From an uncultured Gilliamella sp. (GTDB lineage: Bacteria; Pseudomonadota; Gammaproteobacteria; Enterobacterales; Orbaceae): 36,528 nt of DNA. The notes under the pieces were generated by a model, which ran no database searches, was not told where the DNA came from, and was given only the letters and a program-made list of their open reading frames with translations. Positions 26,968 through 34,717 of the stretch are shown here, in pieces. The stretch spans positions 1 through 36,528 of the forward strand of contig CALYPG010000028.1 in assembly GCA_945271295.1 (NCBI GenBank), written 5' to 3'. How positions within the stretch are numbered: the stretch's first letter is position 1; every line of letters starts with the position of its first letter. A program made the position numbers and the translations under genes.

Positions 26968-27750
26968 ATGGCATTTAAAAAAATCATTTTGGCGGGCATG
27001 GTTTTGACATTATCAGGCTGTGACCATAATCAGATAAATAGTACCTATACAATGAATAACTATTTGACTATTTTTGATTTTGAATTTGCTCCACACTCTA
27101 AGCCAATAAAAAACCAGACTTTAGAAGGGAGTAATATACAAACAATTACTGGCAATACCGATGGACTCTTTCAATCATATACTTCTGCTGATTTAAATTT
27201 TAGTGTTAATTATGCAAAGCAAACATACAGCTATAATGTTAGGGGGGAGAATTACCAATATACAATCAATTTTGATGATCATAACAACATTGTATCAATG
27301 GAAGATTCTCAAACTAATAAAAAACTATTAGTAACCTTAGATAAGCAAGGGCGAGTAATAAAAGTGGTAAATTCAACTTTTGGCAATGCGCCTCATTTTT
27401 TTATAAGTCAATTTGTTTATCAAGATGATCTATTGAGCAAAACTTCCTTAGAAATACGCCAAAAATTTGATGTTAATGATAATGATGAAAGCAAATCTTT
27501 CCGGGTCTTATCTAGACAAAAACAATATTTCTATAATAATCAAAAACAATTGCATAAAAGCATTGAATATACTTATTACTCTGGCATGGGGGCACCAGAT
27601 GAAGAACTTAATAACCAGCAACCGCCCGATAAACAAGAAACCTGTGTTTATGATGATCATAACCAATACGGTGACTGGACTAAATTATATTGTCTTGACA
27701 CCAACAACAAAACCAGTAAATTTCAATTACGCACGCTAAAATATTATTGA
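26968..27750 (+). CDS. Hypothetical lipoprotein, first of a tandem paralogous pair
   Basis: 260 residues. Signal MAFKKIILAGMVLTLSG-C with C18, followed by Asp at +2, the Lol-avoidance residue that keeps enterobacterial lipoproteins in the inner membrane. The mature part is beta-rich with DDHNNIVSMED, LDKQGRVIKV and FYNNQKQLHKSIEY segments, resembling the strand-turn pattern of YD/Rhs-type repeats but not clear copies. Ends YDDHNQYGDWTKLYCL... Paralogue of the next gene, which starts 14 bases on. Family not recognised. Confidence 0.75.
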   Translation: MAFKKIILAGMVLTLSGCDHNQINSTYTMNNYLTIFDFEFAPHSKPIKNQTLEGSNIQTITGNTDGLFQSYTSADLNFSVNYAKQTYSYNVRGENYQYTINFDDHNNIVSMEDSQTNKKLLVTLDKQGRVIKVVNSTFGNAPHFFISQFVYQDDLLSKTSLEIRQKFDVNDNDESKSFRVLSRQKQYFYNNQKQLHKSIEYTYYSGMGAPDEELNNQQPPDKQETCVYDDHNQYGDWTKLYCLDTNNKTSKFQLRTLKYY

Positions 27751-27764
27751 TAAGGTGTACCAAA

Positions 27765-28535
27765 ATGGTAAGAATAACGTTAGTTGCCTGTTTATTAATG
27801 CTGTTATCAGCATGTAAGCAAAGTGAACCCCAGCACCCTACTCCCCTTATCAACAATTATGTGTTTTTTGATGCATTTGAATATATGCCTCATTCCAAAA
27901 TAATCAGCAAACAAACCATTATCGGGAGTGATCAGAGGATTATAAATACTAATGCCGATGGTTTTTTAACATTAATAGAAACTAAAGAAGTGACAAAAAC
28001 GCATCAATTTAGCGAAGATGACAAAATCACTGAATCAAAAATGATTATTGATTATCAAGCCGCTAAAACCATTATGACAAACAGTGATGATAACCAACTA
28101 CCGTCTAACTTCGATATGCAATTTGATAACCACAATAATATTAGCAAATTAGAAAGTTTAGACCAGCGCATGACTTGGCTGGGTACTTATGATGACCAAA
28201 ACAGATTAATAAAGATTACACGCACCACTAATCCTAGTTTGATGACATCAATCATAACTATTGCTTACGACAAACAACAAATCCAAAAAATTACTTCTGA
28301 CATTTTATGGGAACAACAGTTATTGCTTAAACAAACAAAACAATTTTTCTATGATGAACAGCAGCGACTTAATAAAATTATAATTAATACTCGCAAAGTA
28401 ATGGACAAATCTTCCGATCCAACTATAGAGTGTTCATTTTATGACTATAATGAAAATGGTGACTGGACTAAATCCTATTGTTTAAAAGCTAAACAAAATC
28501 ATACCCATTTTACATTACGTAAGATTACTTATTGA
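27765..28535 (+). CDS. Hypothetical lipoprotein, second of a tandem paralogous pair
   Basis: 256 residues from the ATG at 27765, chosen because AAGGTG lies just before it and the signal MVRITLVACLLMLLSA-C (C17) then begins properly; six earlier codons are open. Shares with its neighbour the motifs NNY-x-x-F-(D)-x-FE-x-x-PHSK, the D-x-H-N-N-I turn and Y-D-x-x-x-x-GDWTK-x-YCL near the end, so the two arose by duplication. Lys at +2 predicts sorting to the outer membrane, unlike the partner with Asp. Unknown function. The last chromosomal-type gene before the effector array. Confidence 0.75.
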   Translation: MVRITLVACLLMLLSACKQSEPQHPTPLINNYVFFDAFEYMPHSKIISKQTIIGSDQRIINTNADGFLTLIETKEVTKTHQFSEDDKITESKMIIDYQAAKTIMTNSDDNQLPSNFDMQFDNHNNISKLESLDQRMTWLGTYDDQNRLIKITRTTNPSLMTSIITIAYDKQQIQKITSDILWEQQLLLKQTKQFFYDEQQRLNKIIINTRKVMDKSSDPTIECSFYDYNENGDWTKSYCLKAKQNHTHFTLRKITY

Positions 28536-28599
28536 TTACCACCCCTTAAGGATTAAAACCTAAGGATAGGTACAAATTCCGTAGTAGACGTTAGGAGGA

Positions 28600-28896
28600 T
28601 CATTCTGGACCATCATCAAAAGTGTCACTATCCAATTTTTTAATAAATACTTCATCTATCACTTCTTCAGGAGAGGTTACGTAATAAGATTTAAACTTAT
28701 ATACATCATTATTTTTGCCAATAGAACTTAATTTTTTGACTTGATACTCGTTATTATCTAAGTAAATTGTATACAAATCATCAAAATAAAATTCGGCTTT
28801 ATTTTGCCCAATATTACCTGTGTAAATATAGATAATGGCATGACTAATTGTGGGTATTAATAATATAATGAGTAAAATAGACTTGATAAAATTCAT
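28600..28896 (-). pseudogene. Truncated copy of the M23-effector immunity gene
   Basis: 98 codons, of which the first 92 or so are identical to the start of the 338-residue gene at 34718-35734 (signal peptide MNFIKSILLIILLIPTISHA). Homology breaks at 28618 inside the codons after KKLDSDTF, and a stop follows six codons on. Same 67-base distance to the effector upstream and the same AAGGA ribosome binding site. Only about 29 per cent of the parent remains, so it is unlikely to protect, though the signal peptide could still export the piece. Confidence 0.8.
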
Positions 28897-28981
28897 TGGA
28901 TTATTCCTTGCTTTATTTTTTTATACATTGTTTTTTAGCTTTCACTTTTCTCGCTGTCTTTTTTTATTCCTCTTTTTTCAG
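28618..28981. repeat. Direct repeat R1, left copy
   Basis: About 364 bases that I read as identical to 35456-35819 (offset 6838). Covers the 5' part of the immunity gene, the 67-base spacer and the last codons of the M23 effector. First mismatch to the right is at 28982. Confidence 0.85.
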
Positions 28982-30316
28982 TCTTCGCGCTTTTACTTTT
29001 TTCTGTAAATCTTGATCTATTGGCTGTAAATTAACAAAGAATGCCGGATTGATTTTGAAAGCTAATTTACCATTTGGTGTACCATCTTTTATTGTGTTAC
29101 TCGTTGCATTCATTGCGATTTCTAAATGTAAGTGAGGGTTACAAACTCCTTTAGCATTACCGGTATCACCCGTATAGCCAATTAAATCGCCTGATTTAAC
29201 CTCATCACCGATATTTAAATCAGTACGTTTATTACTTAAATGACAATAGCGTAAATAAAAATACACACGATTTATATCAAAATTATCGGATTGCTCTATT
29301 TCACCTTTTTCACTAAATTCAAGCGTATATTCATTTCTTGATGCACGTAAATCATCACCTTTAACTTTTATTACTAATACATTTCCATATCCACCTTCTG
29401 ATTTATATTGTACGATTTCACCATCTAAACACGCAAAACATGGTGTACCAATTCTTGCAAATAAATCTAAGCCGGTATGAGCTTTCTTTGCGCCATTGGA
29501 GTATGTACGAACCATGCCAAAAGCACCATTCCAATAATACTCCAGCTTGTTTGAACTAAAATAAGTCCTTTGTGGATTTTCTAAAGGCTCATGCCATAGT
29601 TTTATTTTAACTGGAAAATATCCCACCATCGCCACAGGATGAATAAACCAGACTTTGCCGTTTGAGGATAAATTAGTCAGTTTGGGCGTATTTGAGTTAT
29701 TTGGGGTATTGGCGTTGGTGGTTTGATTATTGTTTGTTACTTGTGCCTCTGCAACTTTTTTCCACCACAGTGATGGTTTGATGCGTTGCTCTTTTTCAAT
29801 TTGCCAATTTGATTTGACATTTTCGTGCGCTTCATCGAGTTTTTCAAATGCATATTCTCGTTCATTAGGTTTGGTTATATTATGCTCAATCAACAGCTTT
29901 TCTATAATATCCTTTTGTTGTTGTTTTTCTTCTTCAAATAATTCATCTATCTCATTCCATTTACTTAATGCTTCATCGGCATACCATTCACTTTCATATT
30001 TTAATAGTAAATGCCCTATCTGCTCTGCTGTCCAACTTCTGCGTAAACCTTCCTTTAAATATTCATAAGTAAAAGGCGGAAGTGGTTTTTTACGTTGCGT
30101 TGAATATAATGTTGATTGCGTTAAGATACGGTGTAATGCCGACATTACGGGTGTGTAGTCTTCCAAATCCAAACTAACCACTTTATTCTTTCCCGTTTTA
30201 CTGGATAATTCACCAACCGTCGCTTTCTCCTCTATGGTATTAAATCCTGACCAATGCCAGGGGGTCACGCGTTTTATATGTTTCTGGGCATTTGCTGTGG
30301 CAAATCCAAAAATCAC
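28964..30316 (-). CDS. M23-peptidase effector, N-terminally truncated cassette (copy A)
   Basis: 450 codons from a GTG at 30316, which lies beyond the point (30290) where homology to copy B stops, so the first residues (MIFGFATAN) are junction sequence and the true N-terminus is missing. Residues 10-225 are the shared pre-toxin region (HIKRVTPWHWSGFNTIEE, SEWYADEALSKWNEID, WWKKVAEAQ, an Asn/Thr linker, then VWFIHPVAMVGYF). Residues 250-430 are an M23 metallopeptidase: zinc motif HTGLD with H280 and D284, and HLHLE with H395 and H397. This fold cuts peptidoglycan cross-links. The pre-toxin WFIHP motif resembles regions before toxin domains of T6SS cargo effectors. No good ribosome binding site at the GTG; expression doubtful. 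Target would be periplasmic cell wall of rivals. Confidence 0.75.
   Translation of the reverse strand: MIFGFATANAQKHIKRVTPWHWSGFNTIEEKATVGELSSKTGKNKVVSLDLEDYTPVMSALHRILTQSTLYSTQRKKPLPPFTYEYLKEGLRRSWTAEQIGHLLLKYESEWYADEALSKWNEIDELFEEEKQQQKDIIEKLLIEHNITKPNEREYAFEKLDEAHENVKSNWQIEKEQRIKPSLWWKKVAEAQVTNNNQTTNANTPNNSNTPKLTNLSSNGKVWFIHPVAMVGYFPVKIKLWHEPLENPQRTYFSSNKLEYYWNGAFGMVRTYSNGAKKAHTGLDLFARIGTPCFACLDGEIVQYKSEGGYGNVLVIKVKGDDLRASRNEYTLEFSEKGEIEQSDNFDINRVYFYLRYCHLSNKRTDLNIGDEVKSGDLIGYTGDTGNAKGVCNPHLHLEIAMNATSNTIKDGTPNGKLAFKINPAFFVNLQPIDQDLQKKVKARRLKKEE
29653..30290. repeat. Direct repeat R2, left copy (pre-toxin region)
   Basis: About 638 bases matching 33743-34380 (offset 4090) with a single difference that I could find, at 30283. 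It encodes the shared pre-toxin segment of two effectors with different peptidase domains. Confidence 0.85.
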
Positions 30317-30339
30317 ATTATTTCAATTTATAAATTAAT

Positions 30340-30909
30340 TTAGTATTTGCTAACCAATTTATCTACTAACTCAAATTTACCTGATTGAGTATTTATTTTA
30401 TATTTATTCCAGCTATCAGCCGTTGTTGATTCTAAGTCATAAGTGAAATCTAATGTCCATAAATAATAATTATTTAAATAATATAATTTTTCTGTAGCTA
30501 AAACATTACTTGGATCATTTATATATTCATAACATATTACAGAATCTACTTTCACTTTATTTTTATAAGATATTAATTCTATTTTTAGAAAAAATTGATT
30601 TTGGTTTTTCTCTTTTTTTAATTTTAACTCTATATCATTTTTTAGTTTTGAAATGGTTATTTCATCATTAGTCAGTCCATTAAATTGAAGATAATAATTT
30701 TTTTTTATCTTAGTAACTGTACATAAGTCAGAATTATCGTGACAAGTATTATTTATAGATAACATAAACTCTTTACTCGATAACAATTTTTCCCCATGTA
30801 AACTATCATTTATTAAAATAACTTTGTCTTGCGCACTTACGATTTTATTATTGGATACTGCGAATATTGTAATTAACAAAATAATTGGTATATAAATTAA
30901 ATTTCTCAT
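30340..30909 (-). CDS. Exported protein, probable immunity paralogue 3
   Basis: 189 residues from the ATG at 30909, preceded by AGAGGATAATCAAT; the open frame to 30999 lacks a ribosome binding site and would bury the signal peptide. Signal peptide MRNLIYIPIILLITIFAVSN... ending near VSA-QD. Shares with the two genes upstream a C-terminal block: DSVICYEYIND, YYLNNYYLWTLDF, then SWNKYKI-x-x-x-x-GKFELVD. Predicted periplasmic, as expected for protection from cell-wall hydrolases. Two cysteines (CHDNSDLC) may form a disulfide. Unknown family. Confidence 0.65.
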   Translation of the reverse strand: MRNLIYIPIILLITIFAVSNNKIVSAQDKVILINDSLHGEKLLSSKEFMLSINNTCHDNSDLCTVTKIKKNYYLQFNGLTNDEITISKLKNDIELKLKKEKNQNQFFLKIELISYKNKVKVDSVICYEYINDPSNVLATEKLYYLNNYYLWTLDFTYDLESTTADSWNKYKINTQSGKFELVDKLVSKY

Positions 30910-30989
30910 ATTGATTATCCTCTTTATCATGATAAAGAGGTTAAATCGCAGCGTATTTGTATTATTAAATTTATCACATAACTTAAGAA

Positions 30990-31634
30990 CTAGTGGCATA
31001 TATTTTTATCAAGTTTATTTTCATAGTGGCAATTGTATGAATCCTCTAATTTAAATTTCCCATTGGCATTGATTGAATATTTTTTCCAGAATTTAACTAT
31101 TGATCCATCTTCATCAGAGCCAAGTTTTAAAATATAAATATATTTATCTATATAATAATATTGAGACTCTACATAAAAAGCACCGTAATCATTTTTCACA
31201 TAATAAATGGTGAGACTATCGTTTATTTGATCATTTATTTTTGTAAACAATTTAAGTTCTACAATGTTTTCATCACTAACATTTGATGTATCTATCTGCT
31301 TTATTTTTTCTAAAAACACATTAATCCCATTTATTGAAGGCAAGTATACTTTTTCATTTAACTTCATGTTGTCAATTGTTGTTACATAACCAAAAGTTAT
31401 TTTTGACAATAGGCATTTTTTTATTTCATTCGTTCCACCAAAAGGATGAGCTATCTTACAGGAGTCATCTATTTTCTTTGCAAAATTCTTGCTTGCGATA
31501 TGTTTATCACCTTGGTATTTTAATAATTCTTTATTTTGGTTTTTTAAATGTATGGGATTATTCCTAACTTCAGCATTCGCATTAAGAGAAATAAGACAAC
31601 AAAAAAAGAACAGTACAGATAAATTTAGTTTCAT
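30990..31634 (-). CDS. Exported protein, probable immunity paralogue 2
   Basis: 214 residues from the ATG at 31634 (AAAGG upstream; a TTG two codons earlier is less likely). Signal peptide MKLNLSVLFFFCCLISLNANA-EV. Mature protein has HIASKNFAKKIDDSCKIAHP, then the shared C-terminal block: NDSLTIYYVKND, QYYYIDKYIYILKLG, FWKKYSINANGKFKLEDS, with cysteines near both ends. Second of three related exported proteins stacked behind the LAS-peptidase effector. Immunity role inferred from place and export signal. Confidence 0.65.
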   Translation of the reverse strand: MKLNLSVLFFFCCLISLNANAEVRNNPIHLKNQNKELLKYQGDKHIASKNFAKKIDDSCKIAHPFGGTNEIKKCLLSKITFGYVTTIDNMKLNEKVYLPSINGINVFLEKIKQIDTSNVSDENIVELKLFTKINDQINDSLTIYYVKNDYGAFYVESQYYYIDKYIYILKLGSDEDGSIVKFWKKYSINANGKFKLEDSYNCHYENKLDKNICH

Positions 31635-31699
31635 AAACAATGACCTTTATTAAGACATTCATTTTTATATAGATAATTGGCAATATAAATTCTTAAGGC

Positions 31700-32803
31700 T
31701 TAATTACACTGCCAGCTAGTCGGTGCATCACTGTTTACGCTTTCAAATTTATAATTACATTCCAGTGATTCAATTAATTTGAAATGTTTGCCTTCATCAA
31801 TTTGATAATGCTTCCAATAATCAACTACGCTAGTCTCATAGTAAGTTCCTTTCTCTACAAGTGGTGAATTCTCAAAACTAGACACTTCCAATAGCCATAT
31901 GTTTTTTAATTTTTCATCGATATAATAATATCGGTAAGTTATACTTGATTCACATGAGTCAAAACCATATAAAGTTAAACTATCAATAACGTTATTATCT
32001 TTTTCAATAAATAATCTATACTCATTTGAAAGGTTTTCTTTAGATATTTTTGGGGAAGCTAAATAATATTTATATTGCCCATCTTGATAAATTTCTATTT
32101 TATTATTCTCAATTTTTTCTAAAATACGAGCATAAAAAAGTGATAATTCGTCCGTTATACATTCGCCATATTTTAAGGATTTATCTTCATCTGCAAAGAA
32201 ATTACATTGTTTATTAATTAGATCAATAATACTTTTATCTTTAATCATTGGATGCCCCAATAAATTGATTGGATGATGTTGTCCTTTATATTGGCTTGAT
32301 AATTGTTTTTTATCAGCTTGTTTAGAAAAGAAAATCAAATATCCTTCTTCTGTCGTGGCAATTAAATAATCGCTGTTTTTTATGAGGTTATTTAAATTTT
32401 TAGGGCAGGATTTATTTATATTTGCTTTACTATAAGTAATAACATCCATTTTTTGGTTTAAAGGTGATTTTTCTTTAATAAAAAGGTTTTTATATAATTT
32501 ACTTTTTTCAATTGAATTCCAATAAGTTTTGGGTGTAATAAATTTAATAGAGTATTGAAGTGAGCATTGATTATCGATTTTTAGATTATTGTTTGTCAAT
32601 ACAATTATTGTGTTAGCAAACTGTTCAATTAGATTTTCTCTTTTCTGTAATAAATTATCTCTGGTTTCTGCTGTTTCACCATAAGCTGTACTTTTTGAGA
32701 CTTTATAAAAATACCAAGTTTGTTTAGCTTCATTTGCATAACCATAATTTATTAAAAGAAAAAAATATATAATAAAGTATACATAAATTTTTTTTATTGA
32801 CAT
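31700..32803 (-). CDS. Exported protein, probable immunity protein for the LAS-peptidase effector (paralogue 1)
   Basis: 367 residues; ATG at 32803 with AAGGATAT upstream, 25 bases after the effector stop. Signal peptide MSIKKIYVYFIIYFFLLINYGYA-NE. Two parts: residues 25-170 are unique to it (QTWYFYKVSKSTAYGETAET..., ending YLIATTEEGYLIFFSK), while the rest matches the two following genes (INLLGHPMIKDKSIIDLINK, IDSLTLYGFDSC, YYYIDEKLKNIWLLEV, DYWKHYQID-x-x-x-HFKLIESLECNY). As the first gene behind the effector and periplasmic, it is the best candidate for the cognate immunity protein. Family not recognised. Confidence 0.68.
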   Translation of the reverse strand: MSIKKIYVYFIIYFFLLINYGYANEAKQTWYFYKVSKSTAYGETAETRDNLLQKRENLIEQFANTIIVLTNNNLKIDNQCSLQYSIKFITPKTYWNSIEKSKLYKNLFIKEKSPLNQKMDVITYSKANINKSCPKNLNNLIKNSDYLIATTEEGYLIFFSKQADKKQLSSQYKGQHHPINLLGHPMIKDKSIIDLINKQCNFFADEDKSLKYGECITDELSLFYARILEKIENNKIEIYQDGQYKYYLASPKISKENLSNEYRLFIEKDNNVIDSLTLYGFDSCESSITYRYYYIDEKLKNIWLLEVSSFENSPLVEKGTYYETSVVDYWKHYQIDEGKHFKLIESLECNYKFESVNSDAPTSWQCN

Positions 32804-32828
32804 ATCTATATCCTTATTAAATCTTTAT

Positions 32829-34508
32829 TCAACTAACTTCAATTATCGAATTATGTTCAAAATTTTCGGTATGTAAATGAGAGTCATGTAATTCTTTACC
32901 ATTTATATATCCAGGCATTTTTTCAAAAATCTTTTTATAACTACTGCCTATTCTAAAGTTTTGAAAATGGAATTTGTATAATGCATTGATAAAATCTTTA
33001 TCTTTTTGTCGTTTTTTTGAATCAGTACTTTTACTAAAATAAAGAGTATCAATAGCTTCACCATTAATATGTAATGAGCTAGGAAAACAAGAACCCTGTT
33101 CATAAGCACTACCAGTTACAATGATGTTTTCTTTTATCTCTGCTAATGCCCCTATAAAACCAGCCATAACATCTGGATTGGTATATTTTCGAAAAGTTTC
33201 TTGAAGTTCATATTTGATAATTACATCATCATTTACATAATTAACACTATCAGGAATTCTGATTAATTGTGCTTCTTCTTCCTGTTGTTGGTATAATTTC
33301 CATACATTTCCTAATGTTTTAGAATGATACCCATATTCAGCTATATCACCATTAGTCATAGTTAGTCTTTGATAAATACTAACCCCTGATTCTGTTTTTA
33401 TCCATTCATGAATATCGCCATTGGTATATTTAGCTCTTGATTTTATATAGCCATCATTAACAACGGTTTTATTCTCTTGAACTGTTCCATGATTTGGATA
33501 TGTATATCTTCCGGTAGGATTATTAACAAATAATTTCTTTTTAATGGTATGCCATTCACAAATACAAATTTCATGTTCATTATCATTTTTATCATGATAA
33601 ACATATTTATATTTTTGCTCGTATCCACTTGTTATCTTTTTGGGAAAATGTTTTTCGATTTTACCGTCATGGTAAATATGGTAAGTAACAATACTTAAAA
33701 CATTAAAATAACCCATCATCGCCACCGGATGAATAAACCACGCTTTGCCGTTTGAGGATAAATTAGTCAGTTTGGGCGTATTTGAGTTATTTGGGGTATT
33801 GGCGTTGGTGGTTTGATTATTGTTTGTTACTTGTGCCTCTGCAACTTTTTTCCACCACAGTGATGGTTTGATGCGTTGCTCTTTTTCAATTTGCCAATTT
33901 GATTTGACATTTTCGTGCGCTTCATCGAGTTTTTCAAATGCATATTCTCGTTCATTAGGTTTGGTTATATTATGCTCAATCAACAGCTTTTCTATAATAT
34001 CCTTTTGTTGTTGTTTTTCTTCTTCAAATAATTCATCTATCTCATTCCATTTACTTAATGCTTCATCGGCATACCATTCACTTTCATATTTTAATAGTAA
34101 ATGCCCTATCTGCTCTGCTGTCCAACTTCTGCGTAAACCTTCCTTTAAATATTCATAAGTAAAAGGCGGAAGTGGTTTTTTACGTTGCGTTGAATATAAT
34201 GTTGATTGCGTTAAGATACGGTGTAATGCCGACATTACGGGTGTGTAGTCTTCCAAATCCAAACTAACCACTTTATTCTTTCCCGTTTTACTGGATAATT
34301 CACCAACCGTCGCTTTCTCCTCTATGGTATTAAATCCTGACCAATGCCAGGGGGTCACGCGTTTTATATGTTCCTGGGCATCTTTTTCGATATTTACCCA
34401 GCCTTTTATCGGTAAACCATACTTATTCCCAGCTGTAACACATGCCCAATTTACATATTTTTCATCAACCGCCAGAGTGTTATCCTGATTTAATGTATCA
34501 ATTGACAA
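32829..34508 (-). CDS. LAS-type peptidase effector with shared pre-toxin region (copy B)
   Basis: 559 codons from a TTG at 34508; no ribosome binding site there. The frame is open about 45 codons further upstream without any usable start (reads IDYWKKFPLSLDKLPKATEN before it), so the true N-terminus seems to be missing. Residues 20-260: pre-toxin region (WACVTAGNKYGLPIKGWVNI, HWSGF, EWYADEALSKW, WWKKVAE, AWFIHPVAMMGYF). Residues 270-420: repeated strand-turn segments (YHDGKIEKHF, YTNGDIHEWI, MTNGDIAEYG). C-terminal LAS-superfamily metallopeptidase: S-x-H-x-x-G-x-A-x-D as SLHINGEAID (H480, D487) and SHLHTE (H544/H546), as in D-Ala-D-Ala peptidases or MepA-like murein endopeptidases. Probably a T6SS-delivered peptidoglycan hydrolase. 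Followed by three exported candidate immunity genes. Confidence 0.7.
   Translation of the reverse strand: MSIDTLNQDNTLAVDEKYVNWACVTAGNKYGLPIKGWVNIEKDAQEHIKRVTPWHWSGFNTIEEKATVGELSSKTGKNKVVSLDLEDYTPVMSALHRILTQSTLYSTQRKKPLPPFTYEYLKEGLRRSWTAEQIGHLLLKYESEWYADEALSKWNEIDELFEEEKQQQKDIIEKLLIEHNITKPNEREYAFEKLDEAHENVKSNWQIEKEQRIKPSLWWKKVAEAQVTNNNQTTNANTPNNSNTPKLTNLSSNGKAWFIHPVAMMGYFNVLSIVTYHIYHDGKIEKHFPKKITSGYEQKYKYVYHDKNDNEHEICICEWHTIKKKLFVNNPTGRYTYPNHGTVQENKTVVNDGYIKSRAKYTNGDIHEWIKTESGVSIYQRLTMTNGDIAEYGYHSKTLGNVWKLYQQQEEEAQLIRIPDSVNYVNDDVIIKYELQETFRKYTNPDVMAGFIGALAEIKENIIVTGSAYEQGSCFPSSLHINGEAIDTLYFSKSTDSKKRQKDKDFINALYKFHFQNFRIGSSYKKIFEKMPGYINGKELHDSHLHTENFEHNSIIEVS
33743..34380. repeat. Direct repeat R2, right copy (pre-toxin region)
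   Basis: Partner of 29653-30290. A third copy begins at the right edge (36470-36528 matches 29623-29681). Confidence 0.85.
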
Positions 34509-34717
34509 TGTTCGGGGATAGTATACGGTATTGTTTTCTGTCGCTTTGGGTAATTTGTCCAGTGATAACGGAAATTTTTTCCAATAATCTATCGATGTAT
34601 TTTGAAATATGATAACAATATCAATGAAAATTCTTTTACGCCCAAGTTATATACCTAAATCGATATTAATTGATGCGACTATTATTTATAAATCGCTAAT
34701 TACTTATCTCACCGCGA
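34509..34717 (-). other. Cassette junction between immunity gene C and effector B
   Basis: 209 bases. The part nearest effector B (34509 to about 34644) stays open in its frame; further upstream the frame is closed by a stop. So the join between displaced cassettes probably lies here, at about 34600-34650. No promoter or terminator is evident. Confidence 0.45.

Noticed and set aside
29730-30068. 112-codon plus-strand frame, repeated exactly at 33820-34158
   Set aside because: It is the antisense shadow of the duplicated pre-toxin region. Its exact duplication follows from the DNA repeat, and it has Ser/Cys-rich low-complexity composition and no good ribosome binding site.
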